Shown piece after piece: positions 55,616 to 64,000 of a stretch of 64,000 nt of DNA; position 1 is the stretch's first letter, and every line of letters begins with the position of its first letter. The notes below the pieces were generated by a model. That model was not told the origin of the DNA, did not search any database, and saw nothing but the letters and a program-made list of their open reading frames with translations. The DNA lies in contig CAMYKU010000003.1 in NCBI GenBank assembly GCA_947259105.1, forward strand, positions 1 to 64,000, in the 5' to 3' direction. The DNA is from an uncultured Alphaproteobacteria bacterium (GTDB taxonomy: Bacteria > Pseudomonadota > Alphaproteobacteria > UBA8366 > JADFVY01). A program made the position numbers and the translations under genes.

Positions 55616-56541
55616 ACGGTCGGTTCAGGCGCGTGCTGGAGCCGGGGGAGCGGATTCTGGTGCGCTCGACGGACGGCAAGACGACCTGGTATCTGGCCGG
55701 GGCGTTCCTGCTGATCCTCGCCGCGGGGTGGCTCCGCGGCGTCTGGGGGGTCGATTTCCTCGGGTTCGAGTTCTGGTATGCAACCCTGTTCCCGCTGACC
55801 TTCGCACCGCCGATCGTCGGCCTGGCCTGGTTGTGGACCCGGTGGAAATGGGTGGTCACCGACCGCAGGGTGCTGAAGGGTTACGGTCTGTTCTCGTCCG
55901 AGATCGCCGAAATGCGGCACGAGACTGTCGAGGACGTCCGGCTGGACGACAGGACGTTGACTGTCCATGGCCGCGACTATCGGTGGGACTTCCCGATTTC
56001 CCGCAACTTCTGCCGCGCGGAGGTCCTGTACGACCTGTTCGGCGACCGCTTCGGCGATGCTGGCCTGCCCGCGAAACCGCTCGTCGAGATGCTCGAGCCC
56101 GGCGAGACCGTCCTGCATCGCGCCTCCCCCCTCGTCACCGATCTCCTGCCATGGGCGGTCCTGCTGATTGGGCCGATCCTGTTGTTCGCCGTGACCGTAT
56201 TGACCGTATGGCCGGAGACGCTGGGGAGTTGGTATTCCATCCCGGCTGTTGCATTGGGCCCGTACGCGTTGCTGCTGGCGGATGTGGTCGCCGCCTGGCG
56301 CCGGCGCGGCTGGCAGACGGTGCTGACCGACCGGCGGTTGTTGCGGCGGCGCCCCGAGGCGCCGTCGCGTTGCGATCCCGTTCCCATCGACGCGGTCACC
56401 GAGGCCTACTGGGATTCCAAGGGATGGGAACTGGTCCTCGTCAGCCCCGCTCGCCGCGACACTGTTTTTTGCCTGCCCTGGAGCGCCCGCCGCATCCTCG
56501 ATGCCCTCGAACGCAACGACCGCGGCGAGGCGTTGGCGTGA
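55612..56541 (+). CDS. Two-module LEPGE/TDRR membrane protein 7
   Basis: LEPGERILVRS...VVTDRRVLKGYGLFSSEIAEMRHETVEDVRLDD and LEPGETVLHRA...VLTDRRLLRRRPEAPSRCDPVPIDAVTEAYWD; ATGA overlap. Confidence 0.8.
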   Translation: MNGRFRRVLEPGERILVRSTDGKTTWYLAGAFLLILAAGWLRGVWGVDFLGFEFWYATLFPLTFAPPIVGLAWLWTRWKWVVTDRRVLKGYGLFSSEIAEMRHETVEDVRLDDRTLTVHGRDYRWDFPISRNFCRAEVLYDLFGDRFGDAGLPAKPLVEMLEPGETVLHRASPLVTDLLPWAVLLIGPILLFAVTVLTVWPETLGSWYSIPAVALGPYALLLADVVAAWRRRGWQTVLTDRRLLRRRPEAPSRCDPVPIDAVTEAYWDSKGWELVLVSPARRDTVFCLPWSARRILDALERNDRGEALA

Positions 56542-57023
56542 TGGCACGGCTTGACACCATGTTGGAGCCAGGCGAGCGGGTGGTGCTGCGTTCGCCGCTG
56601 CGGGCGCGCATGGACTGGCGGGGGAATGCCCGTTTGCTGGCCGTCCCAGTCGTCGTCTTTGCGGCGACCTACGCGACCGGCGTCGGCGATATGAAAAGTT
56701 GGGACTACTGGGGTTATATGGGCATGCTGGCGGCGGTCCCCATTCTGATCACTGTCCTGGGGGCGATTGCAGTCTTTGTCAGGAACCGTTACTGGCGCGT
56801 TGTCGTGACTGACCGGCGGGTCCTGGCCATGACGAATCGCCTCGGGCGAAAGCACATCGAAATGGATCGGAAGGCAATCCACACCGTAACGCGCGACACC
56901 GTCAGTCAGAGCCTCGTGTTCCAATTCGCCGGCCGGCAGGTGGCAGTGCCGTTTCCGCATCACGGGGAGGAAAACGAGGTCCTCGCCGCACTGGGCCGCG
57001 AACCGGCGGAGGCGCTGGCGTGA
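56541..57023 (+). CDS. LEPGE/TDRR-module membrane protein 8
   Basis: MARLDTMLEPGERVVLRSP...VVVTDRRVLAMTNRLGRKHIEMDRKAIHTVTRD; TGATG overlap. Confidence 0.8.
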   Translation: MARLDTMLEPGERVVLRSPLRARMDWRGNARLLAVPVVVFAATYATGVGDMKSWDYWGYMGMLAAVPILITVLGAIAVFVRNRYWRVVVTDRRVLAMTNRLGRKHIEMDRKAIHTVTRDTVSQSLVFQFAGRQVAVPFPHHGEENEVLAALGREPAEALA

Positions 57024-57469
57024 GCTGGTTCGGGCCGAAGCTGGAACCGGGGGAGCGGGTGGTCATCCGGCGTCCGGACCGCAGGGATGGCACGTTCTGG
57101 CAGGGTCTGATGGCGGTACTGCTTGTAGTCGAACTGGTTGTGTTCGTCGCGATGCACGAGGCCTTTGGGATCGGCCGGCGGGGAACAGGCGTCTTGCTGT
57201 TCGCCGTTTTTGCCCTAGTGGCGTTTGCGGCGACGCGCTGGCGGCTTATCGTTACGGACAGGCGGCTACTACACCGCCGCGGGCTGTTCCTGTCCCGAAT
57301 AGAGGAAATCCGATTGGACGAGATCGAGGACGTGCGCAGCGAGATGGGGGCGTTCGCCGAGCGCATCGTGATCCGCGCCAGATGCCGCGAGACGGTCGTC
57401 GCGATGGTCGGCGTCGACCCGGCACCCGTCGTCGCGGCGATTCGAGGTGCAGCGGAGGCTACGTCATGA
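57020..57469 (+). CDS. LEPGE/TDRR-module membrane protein 9
   Basis: GTG start overlapping upstream TGA; (M)SWFGPKLEPGERVVIRRP...LIVTDRRLLHRRGLFLSRIEEIRLDEIEDVRSE. Confidence 0.8.
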   Translation: MSWFGPKLEPGERVVIRRPDRRDGTFWQGLMAVLLVVELVVFVAMHEAFGIGRRGTGVLLFAVFALVAFAATRWRLIVTDRRLLHRRGLFLSRIEEIRLDEIEDVRSEMGAFAERIVIRARCRETVVAMVGVDPAPVVAAIRGAAEATS

Positions 57470-57514
57470 ACCAGTCGTCAAGGTACATGCCGAAAACCAT
57501 TGAAGGTGTTGCTG

Positions 57515-58576
57515 TCAACCCCGCGGCGGCGCTGTCGAGCCGCGCACGACGAGGCGCACCTCGACCCTTGTGCGGTGCCGGGCCGGCTTTCCCTCGATGC
57601 GGTTGACGAGGTAGTCGGCGGCGAGCGCGCCCATCTCGCCCGACGGCACGTGCATGGTGGTGAGGCCCGGCGGGATGTGGCTCGACAGCTCGGTGTCGTC
57701 GAAGCCGACGACCGACAGGTCGCCCGGCACGTCGAGGCCCATCGCTGCGGCCTCGAAGATTGCGCCGAAGGCGAGCAGGTCGTTGCCGCAGATCACCGCC
57801 GTGGGGCGCTCCTCCGGCGGTCCCGCCATCACCGCGCGCAGGCCGTCGCGACCCTCGCGCACGCCATAGGGCTCTTCGATCAGGCGGCCGTCGTCCAGCC
57901 GCAGGCCGCGCCGCGCCAACGCCTCGCGCACGCCGACGGCGCGCGCCGCCGCCCGGTCGTTGCCCTCGGCGATGCCGGCGATCATGGCGAACCGCGCGTG
58001 GCCCAGATCCAGCAGGTAGTCGGTCAGCCGCACCGCCGCCTCGACATTGTCGAAGCCGATGCAGGGATGCGCCGCGTCGCCCTCGTCGACCCAGGTGTTG
58101 ACATGCGGCACGCCGCGGGTCTCCAGCAGCACATAGAGCGACGGGTGGTGTTCCGTGCCCATCAGCATCAGCCCCTCGATGCCGCGCTCCAGCAGGTTCG
58201 TCGCCTGGCGCAGCTCCTTGTCCACCCGGTAGTCGGAGCCGGCGACCACCAGCGCGTAGCCGCGCTCGTTGAGCCGCGATTCGAGCCTCTGCACGCCGGT
58301 GGCGAAGATCGGGTTGTCGAGGGTCGGCACCACCGCGCCGATGGTGCGCGAGCGGCGCGACGCCAGGGCCCTTGCCGCCGCGTCCGGGACATAGCCCAGC
58401 TTGACGGCTGCGGCCCGGACCCTCTCGCGCATGTCGGCGCCGACCTTGTCGGGCGTATTCAGGGCCCGGCTCGCGGTCGCCGGCGACACGCCGGCCAGCG
58501 CCGCCACGTCGGACAGCTTGACCGATTGCGCCGATTCTTGAAATCGCTTTCTCTTCGTTCCCCGCTCCATGGTCAT
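57515..58576 (-). CDS. LacI family transcriptional regulator
   Basis: VKLSDVAALAGVSPATASRALNTPDKVGADMRERVRAAAVKLGYVPDAAARALASRRSRTIG. Confidence 0.95.
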   Translation of the reverse strand: MTMERGTKRKRFQESAQSVKLSDVAALAGVSPATASRALNTPDKVGADMRERVRAAAVKLGYVPDAAARALASRRSRTIGAVVPTLDNPIFATGVQRLESRLNERGYALVVAGSDYRVDKELRQATNLLERGIEGLMLMGTEHHPSLYVLLETRGVPHVNTWVDEGDAAHPCIGFDNVEAAVRLTDYLLDLGHARFAMIAGIAEGNDRAAARAVGVREALARRGLRLDDGRLIEEPYGVREGRDGLRAVMAGPPEERPTAVICGNDLLAFGAIFEAAAMGLDVPGDLSVVGFDDTELSSHIPPGLTTMHVPSGEMGALAADYLVNRIEGKPARHRTRVEVRLVVRGSTAPPRG

Positions 58577-58735
58577 AGCTTGCGCTGAAGCGCCGACGGG
58601 GGCAAGAAAATAAATATCATCAGAATATCAATTCTTTAGATGTAACATTCCTGATCCGTTCCCTCGCCACGTCGAATTTTAGGTTGACAGGGAACCACTG
58701 TATTCCGTTAACTTCACATAATAATTGAAAGCGCT

Positions 58736-58749
58736 TTCATTCATGCATT
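58736..58749. promoter_or_regulatory. Candidate LacI-family operator TGAAAGCGCTTTCA
   Basis: Perfect 14-bp palindrome in the intergenic region between the divergent lacI-family gene and the TRAP/HpsN-like operon; TTGACA at 58684-58689 upstream. Confidence 0.75.
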
Positions 58750-58802
58750 CCGATGAGCATGAGAGTGCGCCGCCCTTACGGGCATGAACCGGGAGGCCAC
58801 GC

Positions 58803-59075
58803 ATGACGCGGCCTGGACAGGACGAAACGGGCCATAGCAGACCTGCCGGGCGGCGGGGCGGCTGGTATCTGTCCGGCTTTATCGGCCTGTTCGGCCTGTT
58901 CACCCTCAATGTTCTTCTCGGCAAGGCCCGCATCCAGTTCGGCTGGGATGTGCCGTTCCTGCTGGGCGACGTTCCCGAATTCCTGCTGCTCCTCGTCGCG
59001 GCCGTCTTCCTGATGCTGGCGGCGCTGGGGCGTGAACAGAACCGGGACCGGGACCGGCCCGGCGACAACACCTGA
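58803..59075 (+). CDS. Small hypothetical membrane protein (90 aa)
   Basis: Two TM stretches; first gene after the LacI-type operator. Confidence 0.65.
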   Translation: MTRPGQDETGHSRPAGRRGGWYLSGFIGLFGLFTLNVLLGKARIQFGWDVPFLLGDVPEFLLLLVAAVFLMLAALGREQNRDRDRPGDNT

Positions 59076-59108
59076 CGACCAATGAAAGCCACCAGGGAGA
59101 GACCTATC

Positions 59109-60278
59109 ATGACCGACCGAAAAGACGACGACACCCGGCTGATCCGGCCAATGCAGCAAGAGGACCGGCGCGGCTTCATGCGCACGGTCGCAAAGTTCGG
59201 CTTCACCACGGCGGTGGTCGCGGCCGGCGCCGGAACGCTGGGCAAGCCCGCCGCGGCGCAGACCAGGGCCGAGGAGCAGGAGCGCCAGAAAACCGCAACG
59301 CACACGATGACGATCGGCACCGCGTACAAGATCGGCACGACGCGATCCTATCCGATCATGCAGCTGAACCTGAAGGAGAACATCCAGAATCTCACCAACG
59401 GCCAGGTCTATGTGAAGCTGGCCCCGGGCGGCTCGCTGGGCGTCGGCACCAAGCTGGTCGAGAAGGTCCAGGCCAACACCATCCAGGCGGCGCAGCATTC
59501 GCTCTCGAACTTCGCGCCCTTCGCGCCCGCGGTCGACCTGATCAACCTGCCCTACTGGTGCGGCGAGAACCAGCGCTTCGTGAACCTGGTGACATCCGGG
59601 GTGTGGGAGCAGGAGGTCAACAGCCGGGTCAAGGCCAAGGGCTTCAAGCCGCTGTTCTATTTCTGCATCGACCCGCGCACCGCGGCCAAGCGGCGCGGCC
59701 TCAGCGACGAGCCGTTCCGCACGCCGGCCGATCTGCAGGGCATCAAGTTCCGCGTGCCGGGCTCGAAGATCCTGCAGCAGTTCTACCGCCTGCTCGGCGC
59801 CAACCCGACGCCGGTGGCCTGGGGCGAAACCCCCTCGGCGATCAAGCAGGGCGTGGCGGACGCACTGGATCCGGCGGTCGAGGCGCTCTACGCGTTCGGT
59901 TTCAAGGATATCCTGTCGTGGGTCACCTTCAACCGCTCGGTGCCCGACAGCCAGGTCTATTCCTGTAATCTGGAATGGTTCAACGGCCTGCCCAAGGACG
60001 TGCGGGAGGGCATCGACTTCGCCAGCGAAGTCACCTTCCAGCAGAACCTGGCGCAGGTTCCCGCATCCCGCGCTTTCGCGATGGCCGAAATGGCCGCGGC
60101 CGGCGTCAAGTTCCATTCGCTGACCAAGGACGAGTACGCCGCCTGGGTCGAGACCGCGGGCCAGCAGCGCAAGGAATGGGACGATTGGAAAAAGGAACTC
60201 GGCGGCTCGATCGCGACCTTCGACAAGCTGTACGAGGCCGCCAACACGCAGAGCAAGTATATCGTCCACGACGTGTGA
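59109..60278 (+). CDS. TRAP transporter substrate-binding protein (DctP-like)
   Basis: Tat-like leader RRGFMRTVAKFGFTTAVVAAGAGTLGKPAAA; NPTPVAWGETPSAIKQGVADALDPAVEALYAFGFKD. Confidence 0.92.
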   Translation: MTDRKDDDTRLIRPMQQEDRRGFMRTVAKFGFTTAVVAAGAGTLGKPAAAQTRAEEQERQKTATHTMTIGTAYKIGTTRSYPIMQLNLKENIQNLTNGQVYVKLAPGGSLGVGTKLVEKVQANTIQAAQHSLSNFAPFAPAVDLINLPYWCGENQRFVNLVTSGVWEQEVNSRVKAKGFKPLFYFCIDPRTAAKRRGLSDEPFRTPADLQGIKFRVPGSKILQQFYRLLGANPTPVAWGETPSAIKQGVADALDPAVEALYAFGFKDILSWVTFNRSVPDSQVYSCNLEWFNGLPKDVREGIDFASEVTFQQNLAQVPASRAFAMAEMAAAGVKFHSLTKDEYAAWVETAGQQRKEWDDWKKELGGSIATFDKLYEAANTQSKYIVHDV

Positions 60279-60289
60279 TGTTGACGTTT

Positions 60290-60317
60290 CGGGGGCGGCG
60301 CAAGCGCGTCGCCCCCG
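60290..60317 (+). terminator. Intercistronic hairpin (attenuator/mRNA stabiliser-like) between dctP and dctQ
   Basis: CGGGGGCGgcgcaagcgcgtCGCCCCCG followed by tcttctgc. Confidence 0.55.
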
Positions 60318-60339
60318 TCTTCTGCAAAATGACCGGAAG

Positions 60340-60879
60340 ATGGACCGGAAGGTGGATGGCGTAATGCTCGATCTGTTGCGAAAGCTCGACCGGAACGGGG
60401 AGCGGGTGCTCCTGCTGGTCCTGTATGCCTTTATCGTCCTGGCCATTTTCATCGAGGTGGTGCGGCGGTTCGTGCTGCTCTATTCCTCGGTCTGGGGCGA
60501 GGAGACGGCGCGCTACGCGTTCATCTATCTGGTGTGGATCGGCGCCGCGGTGGCGGTCAGGGAGCGCGCCCATATCCGCATCGACGTGCTGTTGCATTAC
60601 CTGCCGCCGCGCGGCGTCGCGATCTTCTACCTGATCGGCGACGTGCTGACCGCGGTGCTCGCCTGTTTCGCCATCTACTGGTCGATGGATCCGGTGCTGG
60701 TGTCCTGGAAGTTCGGCAACGTGACCGACGGGCTGCGCATCGTGCGCGTCTGGTTCCTCGCCGCCGTGCCGCTCGGCTTTACCCTGGTGATGATCCGCCT
60801 CGTGCAGTCGATCGTCCGCGACATTGCGGATCTGCGGGCCGGCCGGCCGCCCTATACGGGCGAGAAGCTGTTCGATTAG
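60340..60879 (+). CDS. TRAP transporter small permease (DctQ-like)
   Basis: LYSSVWGEETARYAFIYLVWIGAAVAVRERAHIRIDVLLHYLP; likely start 60340 or 60364. Confidence 0.92.
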   Translation: MDRKVDGVMLDLLRKLDRNGERVLLLVLYAFIVLAIFIEVVRRFVLLYSSVWGEETARYAFIYLVWIGAAVAVRERAHIRIDVLLHYLPPRGVAIFYLIGDVLTAVLACFAIYWSMDPVLVSWKFGNVTDGLRIVRVWFLAAVPLGFTLVMIRLVQSIVRDIADLRAGRPPYTGEKLFD

Positions 60880-60892
60880 GAGCGCCGGGGCC

Positions 60893-62218
60893 ATGCACAA
60901 CCTTTACGGAATCCCCGAAGCCTCCACCGAGCTGGGCTGGGCGATCGGCCTGCCGCTGCTGCTCATGGTGCTGCTGTTCGCCATGGCGGTGCCGGTCTGG
61001 GTTTCTCTTGGCATCTGCGCGATCGTCCTGCTGGTCTCGACCGAGGTGCTGCCGCTGACCCTGTTCGGCGAGGCGCTGTTCTCGGGCATCGACGCCTTCG
61101 CCCTGATCGCCATCCCGCTGTTCATCCTGACCGGCGACGTGCTGGTGCGCTCCGGCCTGTCCAACAAGCTGCTGGACGTGGCGGAAGCGACGATGGGGAG
61201 TCTCCGCACCGGGCTCGGCACCTCCACCGTGCTCGGCTGCGGCTTCTTCGCCTGTATCTCGGGCTCAGACGCGGCGGGCGCCGCCGCCGTGGGACGCATC
61301 ACCGTCAAGCGCCTGACCGACAGCGGCTACCCGCTGCCTTATGCCTGCGCACTGGTCGCCTCGGGCGCCTGCACCGGCATTCTGATCCCGCCCTCGATTG
61401 CCTATATCATCATCGGCCTGGTGCTCGGCATTTCCGCCTCGACCCTGTTCCTGGCCGCGGCGGTGCCCGGGGTCATGATCATGGTTTCGATCATGATCAC
61501 CAATGTCATCATCAACCGGCGCAGGGGATACGAGCACAGCCGCGCCAGCTTCTCGTTCGCCCGCTGGGGCAGGGCGATGTGGGACGGCAAGTTCGCCCTG
61601 ATGATTCCGTTCATCATCCTCGGCGGCATCTATTCCGGCATCTTCACGCCCACCGAAGCGGCCGCCGTCGCCGTCGTCACCACGATCGCCATCGGCATGC
61701 TGCAGGGCACCCTGACACTGGCCGACTTCCCGAAGATGCTGGAAAGTTCGGCCAAGGTGAACGGTGTGATCGTGCCGATCATCGCCTTCGCGCTGCCGCT
61801 CGCGCAGGTGCTGGCCGCGCTTGAGGTGCCGCAGACCTTCGTCCAGGGTATCACCACGCTGACCGACAATCCGATCCTTGTCACCCTGATGATGCTGGGC
61901 ATCTTCATTGCGGCCGGGTGCGTCATGGAGACCACGCCGAACATCGTGATCCTGTCGCCGATCATGCTGCCGCTGGCGCAGGAGATCGGCATGAACGATA
62001 TTCAGTTCTGCATCTTCATGGTGACCTCGCTTGGCGTCGGCTTCATCACGCCGCCGCTGGGCCTCAACCTGTTCGTGCTGTCAGGGCTGACCAAGCAGTC
62101 GGTGCTCGGCATCGCGCGGCGCGCCGTGCCCTATGTGCTCTCCATGCTCATGGTGGTGCTGCTGCTCGCCTTCATTCCCGAAATCTCTTTATGGGCAATT
62201 CCGGAACACCTCCGTTAA
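60893..62218 (+). CDS. TRAP transporter large permease (DctM-like)
   Basis: IPLFILTGDVLVRSGLSNKLLDVAE; ISGSDAAGAAAVGRITVKRL; GFITPPLGLNLFVLSGLT. Confidence 0.95.
   Translation: MHNLYGIPEASTELGWAIGLPLLLMVLLFAMAVPVWVSLGICAIVLLVSTEVLPLTLFGEALFSGIDAFALIAIPLFILTGDVLVRSGLSNKLLDVAEATMGSLRTGLGTSTVLGCGFFACISGSDAAGAAAVGRITVKRLTDSGYPLPYACALVASGACTGILIPPSIAYIIIGLVLGISASTLFLAAAVPGVMIMVSIMITNVIINRRRGYEHSRASFSFARWGRAMWDGKFALMIPFIILGGIYSGIFTPTEAAAVAVVTTIAIGMLQGTLTLADFPKMLESSAKVNGVIVPIIAFALPLAQVLAALEVPQTFVQGITTLTDNPILVTLMMLGIFIAAGCVMETTPNIVILSPIMLPLAQEIGMNDIQFCIFMVTSLGVGFITPPLGLNLFVLSGLTKQSVLGIARRAVPYVLSMLMVVLLLAFIPEISLWAIPEHLR

Positions 62219-64000
<1,782 letters not shown>

Noticed and set aside
58776-60452. 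Minus-strand 558-aa ORF
   Set aside because: Antisense to the TRAP binding-protein gene

Overview
The window is GC-rich bacterial chromosome, probably alphaproteobacterial (inferred from gene families and codon/GC style). It holds about 65 protein genes. I saw no rRNA, tRNA, CRISPR array, transposase or phage genes. Main blocks: (1) 584-11968, a minus-strand catabolic cluster with a BKACE enzyme, M24 peptidase-like protein, two tandem alpha/beta hydrolases, GST, HIBADH-type dehydrogenase and a complete branched-chain amino-acid-type ABC transporter, next to a divergent LacI regulator. (2) 14-41 kb, mixed housekeeping and sulfur genes: sulfite reductase with DUF2849 and DUF934, DUF2339, DoeA-like hydrolase, a subtilase lipoprotein, DsrE-like and TusA proteins, a FadL-like channel, OsmC, an MsrA-like protein, a CDGSH protein and an AceE/transketolase-like protein. 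(3) 41993-43816, a fumarylacetoacetate hydrolase fused to a SAM methyltransferase. (4) 43859-51149, IclR, TRAP transporter, GMC oxidoreductase and Fe-alcohol dehydrogenase. (5) 51165-57469, a head-to-tail array of small membrane proteins built from a repeated 'LEPGE...TM...TDRRLL' module, with stop/start overlaps, two-module fusions, a chimeric member, a decayed remnant and a ~0.4 kb direct duplication. This is the best candidate for an undescribed system. (6) 57515-64000, LacI, TRAP transporter, HpsN-like HisD-family dehydrogenase and SDR, probably sulfonate/polyol catabolism. Two proteins have lost their catalytic residue: an MsrA with GCFWG changed to GRFWG and no cysteine at all, and an alpha/beta hydrolase with GxSxG changed to GMAFG beside an intact paralog. 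All family calls come from reading translations by eye; no database search was run.
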